From contig JBBEAZ010000017.1 in NCBI GenBank assembly GCA_040882565.1, positions 1 through 64,000 of the forward strand: 64,000 bases of DNA, in the 5' to 3' direction. A program made the position numbers and the translations under genes. Positions 42,855-51,890 of this stretch are shown here, one piece after another; position 1 is the first letter of the stretch, and every line of letters begins with the position of its first letter. The notes under the pieces were generated by a model. That model was not told the DNA's origin, made no database searches, and was given only the letters and a program-made list of their open reading frames with translations. The DNA is from CF-162 sp040882565 (GTDB taxonomy: Bacteria; Chloroflexota; Dehalococcoidia; SM23-28-2; RBG-16-64-32).

Positions 42855-43514
42855 CTAATCGACGCCGCGTTCAGTGCGCCGTTGTTGAATGTAATCAATG
42901 CTCTTGCGGTACCATTCTTCCTCGATTTTGCCGCTCGCCATCAGGGAGTTGAGCATCGCTTCGACGCCGAGGATCGAGATCAGGTTGTAGCCGCGTGCCT
43001 TGAGCAACTCCTTCGCGCCTTCCTGGCGGTCGAGAAGGACCAGCACGTCGCGCACCTTGAGGCCGGCGTTCTGCTTGAGGAACTCAGCCGTCTCCAGGAT
43101 GCCGCCGCCGCTCGTGACAAGATCGTCGACGAGCAGCACTTGCTCTCCGTCCTGGTACACGCCTTCGACGTAGACGCGGCTGCCGTTGCGCTCCTTCGCC
43201 GGGTGGACGTAGACCATCGGTGTGCGCGTGCGCAGCGAGAAGGCAGTCGCCAGATGCAGGCCGCCGAAGGGGATGCCGCAGACGCGGTCGAACGGCTGCA
43301 CCTGGGGGTTCCTCATGACCTTTAGCGTATCGACAAACTCTTGCATGACGCGGGCAGCCCGCGCGAGGGCCCGCGGGTTGCTGACGAGCAGGCGCAGGTT
43401 AACGTAGACCGGCGAGTTGATCGTCGTGCGGCCCATCGTGAAGTCGCCGAACTGCACGGCGCCCACTTCATGGAGCGCCTGCGCGAGCCATTGGTTTCCG
43501 GGGTCTTCAGCCAT
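42855..43514 (-). CDS. pyrE: Orotate phosphoribosyltransferase-type enzyme
   Basis: 219 residues. It joins orotate to PRPP in pyrimidine synthesis. The PRPP-binding loop is VLLVDDLVTSGGGILE. The N-terminal FGDFTMGRTTINSPVYVNLR matches the 'LKSGR.SP.Y.N.R' opening, and CGIPFGGLHLATAFSL and YVHPAKERNGSR complete the site. The start at 43514 follows GGAGAGAA; the frame stays open to 43598 but that segment is the likely leader. A hairpin with a T-rich tail lies in the leader and may control expression. Confidence 0.85.
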   Translation of the reverse strand: MAEDPGNQWLAQALHEVGAVQFGDFTMGRTTINSPVYVNLRLLVSNPRALARAARVMQEFVDTLKVMRNPQVQPFDRVCGIPFGGLHLATAFSLRTRTPMVYVHPAKERNGSRVYVEGVYQDGEQVLLVDDLVTSGGGILETAEFLKQNAGLKVRDVLVLLDRQEGAKELLKARGYNLISILGVEAMLNSLMASGKIEEEWYRKSIDYIQQRRTERGVD

Positions 43515-43533
43515 CGTTGAGATTCTCTCCGGG

Positions 43534-43575
43534 CAAAAATAAAAGAGCCCCTGCCGCACGGGTCTGGGCCCATCA
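43534..43575 (-). promoter_or_regulatory. Possible attenuator in the pyrE leader
   Basis: On the minus strand GGGCCCAGACCC can pair imperfectly with GGCAGGGGCTC across a GTGC loop, followed by TTTTATTTTTG, ending 19 bp before the ATG at 43514. This is the layout of a terminator placed in a leader, as in PyrR- or UTP-controlled pyr genes. No PyrR gene or binding motif was verified. Confidence 0.4.
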
Positions 43576-43617
43576 AAAGATAGGCGCGACGATAGCACCG
43601 CTCAGGCGCGGTGTCAA

Positions 43618-44139
43618 TTACGACCGCCGTTGATCCGGCTCCGCTCCGGTGAAGCGCGGCTTGTAGGTCGGCTCTGCGCCGCTGGCCTGATCGTAGTGCA
43701 TGCGGTCGTGCCGGTAATACGACCGCAACCATTGGAGCAAGGTCAACGTACCGAACATCGATTGAGTCGCCGTCCGATCGAAGTCTTCGGGCCGCATGCC
43801 GTCAATCATCGCCTCCGTCTGGGAACGCTGGCGTCGCATCTCGGCGATGTGTTCGGCGACGCTTCGTGCGTTCGCGTCTTCGAGGGGGATGGCTGGCCGC
43901 TCGCCGCGCAGCCCGTCGACGTTCGGGTTGTCCTCCGCGAGTGCCTTCTCCACCCACGCCCGGTAGGCGGTCTCCATCTCGCAGAGATGAGCCAGTTGTT
44001 GTTTGGCGCTCCATTCGCCCTCGCCGGTCGTCGAGCGTTCGGCCATCTCCTCGCCCAGCGGTTCCAACATCGCGAGCAAGCGGTCGCGTTCCGATGTCAT
44101 CTTCTCCTTAAGGTCAGTGATCTGATCTTGTGTGGCCAT
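43618..44139 (-). CDS. DinB-family four-helix protein
   Basis: 173 residues. DinB_2-type metal site: His in LAHLCEMETAYRAWV and the paired His in YYRHDRMHYDQ. The N-terminal helix (LKEKMTSERDRLLAMLEPL) and EGEWSAKQQLAHL are typical. Members include mycothiol- or bacillithiol-dependent enzymes; the thiol and substrate cannot be assigned. GGAGGG ribosome site. Confidence 0.88.
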   Translation of the reverse strand: MATQDQITDLKEKMTSERDRLLAMLEPLGEEMAERSTTGEGEWSAKQQLAHLCEMETAYRAWVEKALAEDNPNVDGLRGERPAIPLEDANARSVAEHIAEMRRQRSQTEAMIDGMRPEDFDRTATQSMFGTLTLLQWLRSYYRHDRMHYDQASGAEPTYKPRFTGAEPDQRRS

Positions 44140-44229
44140 GAGTCATCCCTCCGCGGCGCATGATCGTCCGGGGCGGCGCGGCGTGTCAACACGCTACAAT
44201 GGAGGCAGCAAGACTCAGGAGGAGCCCCA

Positions 44230-44562
44230 ATGGCAACGAAGGACCCGCGCGAGCCATACACGCGCATCACCGTAGACGAAGCGAAGGACATGCTCGGCAA
44301 TGGCGCCGCGATCATCGACGTCCGCGAGCTGCACGAATACACAGCAGGCCATGTGCCCGGGGCTGAACTGATCCCGGTGAACACTGTCTACAAGCGTCGC
44401 GAAGAACTGCCGAAGGATAAAGACGTGATCTTCGTCTGCGCGGTCGGTCAGCGCAGCGCCCTGGCTGCGGAGATGGCCGCGGCGGCCGGGCTTACTCGCT
44501 TGTTCAACCTGGAGGGCGGCACGGAGGCCTGGATGAAGTCCGGCGAACCAGTCGAACAGTGA
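44230..44562 (+). CDS. Single-domain rhodanese-like protein
   Basis: 110 residues. IIDVRELHEYTAGHVPGAELIP is the CH2A-type region (quoted as IIDVRELHEY and GHVPGAELIP). The active-site loop is CAVGQRS with the catalytic Cys. NLEGGTEAW near the C-terminus is the family end motif. It would transfer sulfane sulfur in the cytoplasm. AGGAGGAG precedes the ATG and TACAAT lies at 44195-44200. The next gene starts within its stop codon. Confidence 0.92.
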   Translation: MATKDPREPYTRITVDEAKDMLGNGAAIIDVRELHEYTAGHVPGAELIPVNTVYKRREELPKDKDVIFVCAVGQRSALAAEMAAAAGLTRLFNLEGGTEAWMKSGEPVEQ

Positions 44563-45230
44563 CGCGCGTCGTCCTTTTCGACATCGACAACACCCTTCTC
44601 TACACGGGCGGAGCCGGCAGCCACGCCATGAACCTCGCTTTCGCCGAATTGTTCGGCGTTGACGATGGGTTTCGACGCATTGAGTTCAGCGGGCGCACCG
44701 ACCTCTTCATTCTGCAAGGCGGCCTGGCCGAGGGCGGAGTTGAGGGCGACGCACGCGAACACATCGATGCCTTTGTGAGCGCTTACGTGCAATTGCTGCC
44801 GGCATCGCTTGTCGAGCGCGAGGGTCACCTGATGCTGGGCTTTCCGCAGTTGCTCGGTGCGCTGCGTGAAGCGGGCGCCACGCTGGGCCTCGCGACCGGC
44901 AACTTCAGTGAGGGAGCGCGGCTGAAGTTGCAGTTCTACGACATCGCGTCCTACTTCAAGGGTGGTGGCTTCGGCGAGGTGAGCCTGGAGCGAGCAGATG
45001 TCGTGGCTGCGGCGATCCGCAATGTCGCGAACGGCGCTCGCCCAGAAGAAGTCATCGTTGTGGGTGACACGCCGCACGATATCACCTCGGCGCTGGACAA
45101 CGGCGCGATCGGCGTTGGCGTGGCGACGGGCAACTACACAACCGAAGAGTTGCGCGACAGCGGGGCGCGAGCCGTGTTCAGCGACTTCTCGGACTGGCAG
45201 TCCGCCGCCGGGCAATTGCTGGAGCTTTAA
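44559..45230 (+). CDS. HAD-superfamily hydrolase
   Basis: 223 residues. The nucleophile motif is LFDIDNTLLYT, motif II lies in LGLATGN, Lys is in FKGGGFGEV and motif IV is VVGDTPHDITSA. A helical cap spans ~20-85. It resembles phosphoglycolate-phosphatase-like HADs; the substrate is unknown. GTG start overlaps the rhodanese stop (GTGA), so the two are translationally coupled. Confidence 0.88.
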   Translation: MTRVVLFDIDNTLLYTGGAGSHAMNLAFAELFGVDDGFRRIEFSGRTDLFILQGGLAEGGVEGDAREHIDAFVSAYVQLLPASLVEREGHLMLGFPQLLGALREAGATLGLATGNFSEGARLKLQFYDIASYFKGGGFGEVSLERADVVAAAIRNVANGARPEEVIVVGDTPHDITSALDNGAIGVGVATGNYTTEELRDSGARAVFSDFSDWQSAAGQLLEL

Positions 45231-45288
45231 CGCGCCGCGACCTACCGTCATGTTTGGTGCTCGTGTCTCATGTAAGCTGGAATTCGTC

Positions 45289-45765
45289 ATGCGTAACCGC
45301 GCCGCGCGCTTTCGAATTTGGTTGGTGACGCTTGCCTTGCTGGTGGCTACAGCCGCCTGCGGCGGCGATGACGCCGGCGGGCCGACGCAGCGCCCGACGC
45401 CGACGCCGGTCCCTGTGCCGTCGCTCGCCGGCGCAGATGATGAGGCGCAGGTCCGCCACACCATCGAGCAGTTCGGGTACTACATCGACCAGGACCGCTT
45501 CGACGACCTGTGCACCCTGTATACCCCGGAGGTCCTGGAGGCCAGCAGTTGCGACTCGATCAAGTTTGCTCTCACCAACGCTGTCGCGGGGCAGACCGCC
45601 CTGGATATCTCCGCGCGGATTCCCACCATCGACTCGATCCAGGTGGTTGGGGATGAGGCGACGGCGAGCTACACATTCTGTATCGACGCCGGCGCGGGTG
45701 AGCGTTGCGCTGCGAACGTCGCGCAACTGGTGAAGACGGCGGACGGCTGGCGGATCAGCGGCTAG
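45289..45765 (+). CDS. Lipoprotein with NTF2/SnoaL-like domain
   Basis: 158 residues. A signal with lipobox (LLVATAACGGDD) and a Thr/Pro linker lead to a compact domain. QVRHTIEQFGYYIDQDRFDDLCTLYTPEV (in parts: QVRHTIEQFG and FDDLCTLYTP) followed by ADGWRISG at the end is the pattern of NTF2-like folds. Three Cys lie in the domain. Function unknown. The longer open frame upstream overlaps the HAD gene and is not used. Confidence 0.8.
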   Translation: MRNRAARFRIWLVTLALLVATAACGGDDAGGPTQRPTPTPVPVPSLAGADDEAQVRHTIEQFGYYIDQDRFDDLCTLYTPEVLEASSCDSIKFALTNAVAGQTALDISARIPTIDSIQVVGDEATASYTFCIDAGAGERCAANVAQLVKTADGWRISG

Positions 45766-45845
45766 TCTCGCTTTGACAGGCTGCGTAAAACGGCGATAAC
45801 CTCTATTCGATACCCCGCCCCGGTATTACCATCCGACTCAACGGC

Positions 45846-47030
45846 ATGAAAACTGCGATCTACCTGGACCACGCCGCGACCACCCGCCTCAATCCGAAGG
45901 CGCTGGAAGCGATGCTGCCCCACCTCGAAGGCAGCTTCGGGAACCCCTCCGGAACGTATGCCCTGGCGCGCCAGGCAGCACGTTCCCTGGAGAGCGCGCG
46001 CAGCAGCGTCGCTGGCCTGATTGGCTGCCGGCCTCAAGAAGTGATCTTCACCGGGCCAGGCACGGAGTCCATCAACGCCGCGATCAAAGGCGTCGCGATC
46101 GCGCAGCAGCAGGCAGGCCTCGGCAATCACATCATCACGACGACGGTCGAACATCACGCCGTTCTGCACTCGTGCGAGTACCTGGAGAAGTTCGGCTTCG
46201 AGGTGACGCAAGTGACGGCCGATCGCTACGGGACCGTCAGTCCGCACGCCGTCGCCAACGCGATGACCGACCGTACAGTCCTAGTCAGCGTGATGCTCGC
46301 AAACAACGAGATCGGCACAATCGAGCCGGTCGCTGAGATAGCAGCAGCTGTTCGCGAGCGCGCGAGGGCGATGCGGCGAACGGTGGCGGTACATACGGAC
46401 GCCGTGCAAGGAGCGAACTCGCTGGAGCTGAACGTGGATGGCCTCGGCGTTGATCTGCTGAGTCTGTCCGCGCACAAGTTTGGCGGGCCGAAGGGTTCCG
46501 GCGTCCTCTACATGCGCCGGGGCACACCGTTCCTCGCGCAGCTAAGCGGCGGCGGCCAGGAACGCCAGCGCCGCGCCGGTACTGAGAATGTGGCGTCGGT
46601 CGCGGGGACAGCCGCAGCCCTCGCCGAGGCGCAGGCGCACCGCGATGACTACACGAAGGCGTGCAGAGCCCTGACCACGCAACTCGTCGAAGGAGTCCTG
46701 CGCACGATCAAGGGCGCTACGCTCACCGGCCACCCTGAGATGCGATTGCCGAACAACGCCCACTTTAGCTTCGAGGGGGCACGCTCGGACACGACGCTAG
46801 ATGCGCTCGACAAGCTGGGAATCGCCGCCAGCGCTGGGAGCGCGTGTAACTCGGCGACGTGGGAACCATCGCATGTGCTGGCGGCGACAGGGATGCCGCT
46901 GCGGCGAGCGGTCGGGGCGTTGCGTTTGACGGTCGGCCCGGAGAACACCGACGAAGAGATCGAGCGCGTGCTGTCCGTGCTTCCGGGCGTCGTGGCTGAG
47001 TCGCGTGCTGCTGCCGCACGCGAAGGCTAG
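45846..47030 (+). CDS. Cysteine desulfurase family protein (IscS/NifS type)
   Basis: 394 residues. PLP Lys in SLSAHKFGGPKG, active Cys in SAGSACNSATWEPSHVL, N-terminal IYLDHAATTRLNPKALEAM, plus TVEHHAVLHSCEYLE and MLANNEIGTIEPV. It takes sulfur from cysteine for Fe-S clusters or tRNA thiolation. No iscU or tRNA thiolase gene is adjacent; the downstream neighbour is peptidyl-tRNA hydrolase. Confidence 0.93.
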   Translation: MKTAIYLDHAATTRLNPKALEAMLPHLEGSFGNPSGTYALARQAARSLESARSSVAGLIGCRPQEVIFTGPGTESINAAIKGVAIAQQQAGLGNHIITTTVEHHAVLHSCEYLEKFGFEVTQVTADRYGTVSPHAVANAMTDRTVLVSVMLANNEIGTIEPVAEIAAAVRERARAMRRTVAVHTDAVQGANSLELNVDGLGVDLLSLSAHKFGGPKGSGVLYMRRGTPFLAQLSGGGQERQRRAGTENVASVAGTAAALAEAQAHRDDYTKACRALTTQLVEGVLRTIKGATLTGHPEMRLPNNAHFSFEGARSDTTLDALDKLGIAASAGSACNSATWEPSHVLAATGMPLRRAVGALRLTVGPENTDEEIERVLSVLPGVVAESRAAAAREG

Positions 47031-47079
47031 CGCCGCGGCTGCGTGTCCCCAGCCTCGACTGCCAGCGTAGAATGACCGC

Positions 47080-47670
47080 GTGGCCAATGACCGCTGGCTA
47101 ATCGCCGGCCTGGGCAACCCGGGCCCTGAGTACTCCCACAACCGTCACAACGTCGGCTACTGGTGCATCAATCGCCTCGCACGGCTGCACGGCATTACGC
47201 TCAAGGCGAAGACGCTGGCGACGATCGGCGAGGGCGAGATCCGAGGGGTGCCGGTAATCCTGGTTAAGCCACGGACGTATGTCAACCGTAGCGGCGAGGC
47301 GATCGGCCCGGCGTTGAAACGCTGGAAGATTGACGCGCACAACCTGGTCATCGTCTATGACGATCTGGACCTGCCAGCTGGGCGCGTGCGGATCAAGCCG
47401 AACGGCGGCTCGGGCGGCCACAACGGGCTCAAGTCGATCATCGCCGCCGCAGGCAGCCAGGAGTTCGTGAGGATACGCGTCGGCATCGGCCGGCCGCACG
47501 TTGAGGGCAAGCCAACGTGGGAGCCGGAACACGTGGCTGACTGGGTGCTGCGGGACCCGCCGCCGGAGATGGTGAAGACGCTGCAGGACGCCGCGACACG
47601 CGCGACAGAGGCGGTGGAATTGATCCTTACCGAGGGCGTCGAGGCGGCGATGAACCAGTACAACAAATAG
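47080..47670 (+). CDS. pth: Peptidyl-tRNA hydrolase
   Basis: 196 residues. It releases tRNA from peptidyl-tRNA that falls off ribosomes. Signature residues: GLGNPGPEYSHNRHNVGY with catalytic His, PRTYVNRSG with Asn, YDDLDLPAG with Asp, and GGHNGLKSI. GTG start; TAGAAT (47068-47073) ends 6 nt before it and no ribosome site is present, so the transcript is probably leaderless. Confidence 0.95.
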   Translation: MANDRWLIAGLGNPGPEYSHNRHNVGYWCINRLARLHGITLKAKTLATIGEGEIRGVPVILVKPRTYVNRSGEAIGPALKRWKIDAHNLVIVYDDLDLPAGRVRIKPNGGSGGHNGLKSIIAAAGSQEFVRIRVGIGRPHVEGKPTWEPEHVADWVLRDPPPEMVKTLQDAATRATEAVELILTEGVEAAMNQYNK

Positions 47671-47675
47671 GCCGC

Positions 47676-48215
47676 ATGAAGTACGTCGCATTCCTCCGGG
47701 CCATCAACGTGGGCGGCAAGAACGTGATCCGCATGGCGGACCTGCGGGCCGCCTTTGAGGCGCTCGGCTTCGCTGATGTGACCACCTATCTGCAGTCCGG
47801 CAACGTGCTCTTTGACGCGAAGAAAGCTAGCGCACGAGGCATTGAGAAGCGCATCGAGGCGATGCTCAAGGAGATGACCGGCAACGAGATCGCCGTGATG
47901 GTGCGCTCGGCCGAGGATATGAAGCGGATCGTCGCCGTCGATCACTTCGCCGGCGATGATGCCGGCGACTCGCACCGCTACGTCACGTTTCTCCGTGTGG
48001 CGTCTGACCGAGACCTGCCTCTCTCCACGCAGCGAGGCGACGCCAAGGTGGTGTTCGTGAGCGAGCGCGAGGTCTACTCGATCTCGATCCTTGTCGGGGA
48101 GCGGTACGGGCAAGCCGGCTCTTTCGTCGAGTCGAAGCTGAAGGTCGCGGCGACCACGCGGAACTGGGGCGTCGTGAAGGCCATTGCGGACCTGCTGAAG
48201 GCGGCCCGGCAGTAA
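47676..48215 (+). CDS. DUF1697 family protein
   Basis: 179 residues. Family signature at the N-terminus: MKYVAFLRAINVGGKNVIRM, then YLQSGNVLFDA. The ending GVVKAIADLLKAARQ is also typical. Role unknown. It starts 5 bp after pth and is probably cotranscribed. Confidence 0.9.
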   Translation: MKYVAFLRAINVGGKNVIRMADLRAAFEALGFADVTTYLQSGNVLFDAKKASARGIEKRIEAMLKEMTGNEIAVMVRSAEDMKRIVAVDHFAGDDAGDSHRYVTFLRVASDRDLPLSTQRGDAKVVFVSEREVYSISILVGERYGQAGSFVESKLKVAATTRNWGVVKAIADLLKAARQ

Positions 48216-48262
48216 CGCTGCCGCGCACCTGCTAAACTGGGAGTCAAGCGAATAGCACCCGG

Positions 48263-48297
48263 AAGGGGCCCCGACCGTCGGGGCCCCTAAAAGTGTT
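48263..48297 (+). terminator. Strong hairpin between the DUF1697 gene and mfd
   Basis: GGGGCCCCGA (48265-48274) and TCGGGGCCCC (48278-48287) form a perfect 10-bp stem with a 3-nt loop, followed by TAAAAGTG. The trailing tract is A-rich rather than T-rich, so efficiency is uncertain. Confidence 0.65.
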
Positions 48298-48312
48298 GTT
48301 CCCGGCGAATCA

Positions 48313-51300
48313 ATGGACCTTTCGGGGCTACTGTCGACCATCGGCGAGACACCGACCCTGGGGCGCCTGCACGAGGCGCTGCAGGGCGGTTCCGCACGCG
48401 TTGTCGCGGGCGTCGGCGACGCGGCGAAGGCAGCGGCGATCGCGGCGCTAGTCCGTGACGAGGAGCGACCTGTGCTGGTCATCACCGGGCGGCCGGCGCG
48501 TGCGGAGGTGCTAGCCGACGAGCTGGCAGCATGGCTCGGCGACGAAGACCGCGTGTTGCTCTTCCCGGAACGCGACGCCCTTCCTTACGAACGCCTGTCA
48601 CCGGCGCGCGAGACGGTGCGCGATCGGCTGAACGCCGTCGTCGCAATGGCCGAGGAACGGCCGACCGTGATCGTAGCGCCCGCCCTGGCGGTGGCGCAAC
48701 GGACGCTCTCGCCTGACGACGTGCGCAAGTCAGTGCTGGACCTCCGTGCTGGCCAGAAGATAGAGATGGAGACGTTGCTGCGCGAGCTGGCGCGGCTCGG
48801 ATACGCGATGGAGCCGCTTGTGCAGGAGGCTGGAGAGGCGAGCCGCCGCGGCGGCATTGTCGACGTCTTCCCGCCGACGGAGAGCGCGCCGCTTCGCATC
48901 GAGTTCTTCGGCGACGATATCGAAAGCATCCGCGCCTTCAGCGCCTCGACGCAGCGAACCTCACGCACAGTCGAGTCCGCACGGATCGTGCCCGCACAGG
49001 AGTTGTTGCCTCATCCTGATGACGAACGGCTGGCGGGGTTCTCCAAGCTCGGCTACAAGCAGACGTCGGACGAGGTGCGAGAGCGGTACGAGGAGGAGAT
49101 CGCGCTGCTACGCGAAGGAGGCTGGTTCCGCGAGCGCGACTTTTACGTGCAGTTCCTCGCACCGAGCACGCTGCTTGATCACCTGCCGAAAGGCGCGCTC
49201 CTCGTCATCGACGAGCAGGCGGACATCGAGGCGGCGCTAGAGGAGGCGCAGGAGCAGGGAGAGGCAACCCGCACCGAACTGGAGGCGGCCGGCGAAATCC
49301 CCTACGGCCTACCGCCAGCGCTGGCGACGTGGGACGCGATTCGCAAGCAGTTCGAGGGCAGCGATCGCTGGCTGACCCTCGCGCGGTGGGCGATGGGCGA
49401 GGAGGGTGACGCCTTGCGGTTGCCTATCACCGGCCCCCTGGCCTATGCCGGGCAGATGCGGAAGCTGGCCACGGACGTGGCCGAAGACGTACACGCCGGG
49501 CGGCGCGTCGCGATCGTGTCGCAGCAGGTGGAGCGCATCGCCGAACTGCTGGCGGAGCAGGACGTGACGGCGACGGTCGTGCGCGAGGTCGCGGATCCGC
49601 CGCCGATGGTGTCGCTGGTGCAGGGATCGCTGCAGGAAGGCTGGAATCTCGCGGAAGGTGGCGTGGAGTTGCGACTGCTCACCGACTCCGAGGTGTTCGG
49701 CTTCGTCAAGCAGCGCCGCGCACCGCCACGCAAGTCGGTCAACCGCGAGGCGTTCCTCGCCGAGCTAATCGTCGGCTCCCACGTCGTGCACATCGACCAC
49801 GGCATCGGCCGGTTTGCCGGGCTCGTCCAACGGACCGTCGAGGGCAGCGAGCGCGAGTACGTGGAGGTGCACTACGCGGAGGGCGACCGGCTGTTCGTGC
49901 CAACGGACCAACTCGATCGGGTCACCCGCTACATCGGGCCGTCGGACCGCGAGCCGACGCCGACGCGCCTCGGCAGCGGCGACTGGCAGCGCGCCAAGAG
50001 CCGCGCTCGGCGGGCCGTGGCCCAGCTGGCGAAGGAACTGCTGCAGCTATACGCGGCCCGCGAAGTGATGCCGGGGTACGCCTATCCGCCGGATACCGCC
50101 TGGCAGGCCGAACTCGACGCGAGCTTCCCATACGTCGAGACGGCTGACCAGCTTTCGGCGATCAATGCAGTCAAACGCGACATGGAGTCCGCGCGGCCGA
50201 TGGACCGGCTCGTCTGCGGTGACGTTGGCTACGGCAAGACTGAGGTCGCGTTGCGGGCCGCGTTCAAGGCCGTCATGGACGGCAAGCAGGTCGCGGTCCT
50301 CGTGCCGACGACGGTGCTCGCACAACAGCACTTCAACACGTTCCGCGAACGCCTCGGCGCATTTCCGGTGCGCGTCGACGTGCTCTCGCGGCTGCGGAGC
50401 GACGCCGAGCAGAAGCGCATCGTCGAGAGCCTGCCGCAGGGGACGACGGACATCATTATCGGCACCCACCGCTTGCTCCAAAAAGACATTCGCTTCAAAG
50501 AGCTCGGCCTCGTCGTGATCGATGAGGAACAGCGCTTTGGGGTTGCGCACAAGGAGTTCCTCAAGACGATGCGCCGCGAAGTCGACGTGCTGACCCTGTC
50601 GGCGACGCCGATACCACGCACGCTCTACATGGCGCTCGGTGGGATCCGCGACATGTCGACGATGGAGACGCCGCCCGAGGAGCGTCTACCGATCAAGACT
50701 TACGTCTCGCAAACCGACGATCGCCTGATCCGCGAGGCGATCTCGCGCGAACTGGAGCGCGGCGGCCAGGCGTACTTCGTGCACAATCGAGTGCACAACA
50801 TCGAGATGGTCGCGACCAAGGTGCGGGAGCTGGTCCCGGAGGCGCGCATCGGCATCGGCCACGGCCAGATGGATGAGGGCATGCTGGCGCGGGCGATGGA
50901 CGATTTTACGCACGGCCGCGCCGACGTCCTGGTCTGCACGACGATCATCGAGTCCGGGCTCGACATCCCGAACGTCAATACGATCATCATCAACCAGGCG
51001 GACAAACTCGGCCTGGCGCAGCTCTACCAGCTGAGGGGTCGCGTCGGCCGTGGCGCGCACCGGGCCTACGCATACTTGATGTATGACAAGCAGAAGCGTC
51101 TGTCAGAGACGGCAAAGCAACGGTTGCAGACGATCTTTGAGGCGACGGAACTCGGCGCCGGCTTCCAGATCGCGCAGCGCGACCTCGAGATCCGCGGCGC
51201 GGGCAATCTGCTCGGCGCTGACCAGAGCGGGTACATGGCGGCGATCGGCTTCGACCTCTATGTGAAGCTGCTTTCGGGAGCGGTGGAGCGCATGCGTTCC

Positions 51301-51783
51301 CTGATGCGCGGCGAGACCCCCGCGCCGGAGCGCGAAGGCCCCGAAGTGTCGATCGACCTGCCATTGTCAGCACACCTGCCGCCGGCTTACGTGCCTGACC
51401 TGAATCTGCGACTCGCGCTGTACCAGCGGCTCAGCGCGGCGGCCGATCCGGAAGCGGTCAGCGCGATCGGCCAGGAGATGGCGGACCGCTTCGGCGCGCC
51501 GCCGCCGCTGGCGCGGAACCTGCTCTACGTCGTCACCCTGAGGGCACTCGCGAAGCAGGGCGGCGTGCAGTCGATCATCGCCGAAGACGGAGCTGCCGTG
51601 ATCAAGATGGTCGAGGGCGAGGTGCTGCCGTCGGCAGCGCTGGAACCGGTCGCGCCGCGCGGTGTGCAGGTCGGACACAGCCTGATGAGGGTCGACCTGG
51701 AGGAAGGGTGGCGGGAGAGATTACGGCGTGCTCTTGAGCTTGTAGCAGCTACGAAAGAACAAGAAACTGCCTTGCGGGCATAG
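48313..51783 (+). CDS. mfd: Transcription-repair coupling factor
   Basis: 1156 residues, normal length. It removes stalled RNA polymerase and recruits UvrA. The UvrB-like N-terminal region includes GGIVDVFPPTESAPLRIEFF (split: GGIVDVFPPT and LRIEFFGDDIESIR). The RNA-polymerase-interacting domain is at ~480-540 (VHIDHGIGRFAGL, YAEGDRLFVPTDQLD). Helicase motifs are GDVGYGKTEVALRAAF (~635), VIDEEQRFGV (~735), LSATPIPRTLYMA and QLRGRVGRGAHRAYAY. The C-terminal TRCF domain spans ~1000-1120. Confidence 0.96.
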   Translation: MDLSGLLSTIGETPTLGRLHEALQGGSARVVAGVGDAAKAAAIAALVRDEERPVLVITGRPARAEVLADELAAWLGDEDRVLLFPERDALPYERLSPARETVRDRLNAVVAMAEERPTVIVAPALAVAQRTLSPDDVRKSVLDLRAGQKIEMETLLRELARLGYAMEPLVQEAGEASRRGGIVDVFPPTESAPLRIEFFGDDIESIRAFSASTQRTSRTVESARIVPAQELLPHPDDERLAGFSKLGYKQTSDEVRERYEEEIALLREGGWFRERDFYVQFLAPSTLLDHLPKGALLVIDEQADIEAALEEAQEQGEATRTELEAAGEIPYGLPPALATWDAIRKQFEGSDRWLTLARWAMGEEGDALRLPITGPLAYAGQMRKLATDVAEDVHAGRRVAIVSQQVERIAELLAEQDVTATVVREVADPPPMVSLVQGSLQEGWNLAEGGVELRLLTDSEVFGFVKQRRAPPRKSVNREAFLAELIVGSHVVHIDHGIGRFAGLVQRTVEGSEREYVEVHYAEGDRLFVPTDQLDRVTRYIGPSDREPTPTRLGSGDWQRAKSRARRAVAQLAKELLQLYAAREVMPGYAYPPDTAWQAELDASFPYVETADQLSAINAVKRDMESARPMDRLVCGDVGYGKTEVALRAAFKAVMDGKQVAVLVPTTVLAQQHFNTFRERLGAFPVRVDVLSRLRSDAEQKRIVESLPQGTTDIIIGTHRLLQKDIRFKELGLVVIDEEQRFGVAHKEFLKTMRREVDVLTLSATPIPRTLYMALGGIRDMSTMETPPEERLPIKTYVSQTDDRLIREAISRELERGGQAYFVHNRVHNIEMVATKVRELVPEARIGIGHGQMDEGMLARAMDDFTHGRADVLVCTTIIESGLDIPNVNTIIINQADKLGLAQLYQLRGRVGRGAHRAYAYLMYDKQKRLSETAKQRLQTIFEATELGAGFQIAQRDLEIRGAGNLLGADQSGYMAAIGFDLYVKLLSGAVERMRSLMRGETPAPEREGPEVSIDLPLSAHLPPAYVPDLNLRLALYQRLSAAADPEAVSAIGQEMADRFGAPPPLARNLLYVVTLRALAKQGGVQSIIAEDGAAVIKMVEGEVLPSAALEPVAPRGVQVGHSLMRVDLEEGWRERLRRALELVAATKEQETALRA

Positions 51784-51852
51784 CGAGGCTGTGAACTCAC
51801 GTATGCGCAGAAATGCTCCTTCGCTGTGGGCGGGCAAGGCGACCGGAGTCGG

Positions 51853-51882
51853 TTGACACCTTTTAGCCGGTGCGTTTAGCCT
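51853..51882 (+). promoter_or_regulatory. Promoter of the membrane protein gene, leaderless type
   Basis: TTGACA (51853-51858) and TAGCCT (51877-51882) are 18 bp apart. The GTG at 51891 lies 8 nt after the -10, at the expected transcription start. Confidence 0.55.
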
Positions 51883-51890
51883 TAACCCTC

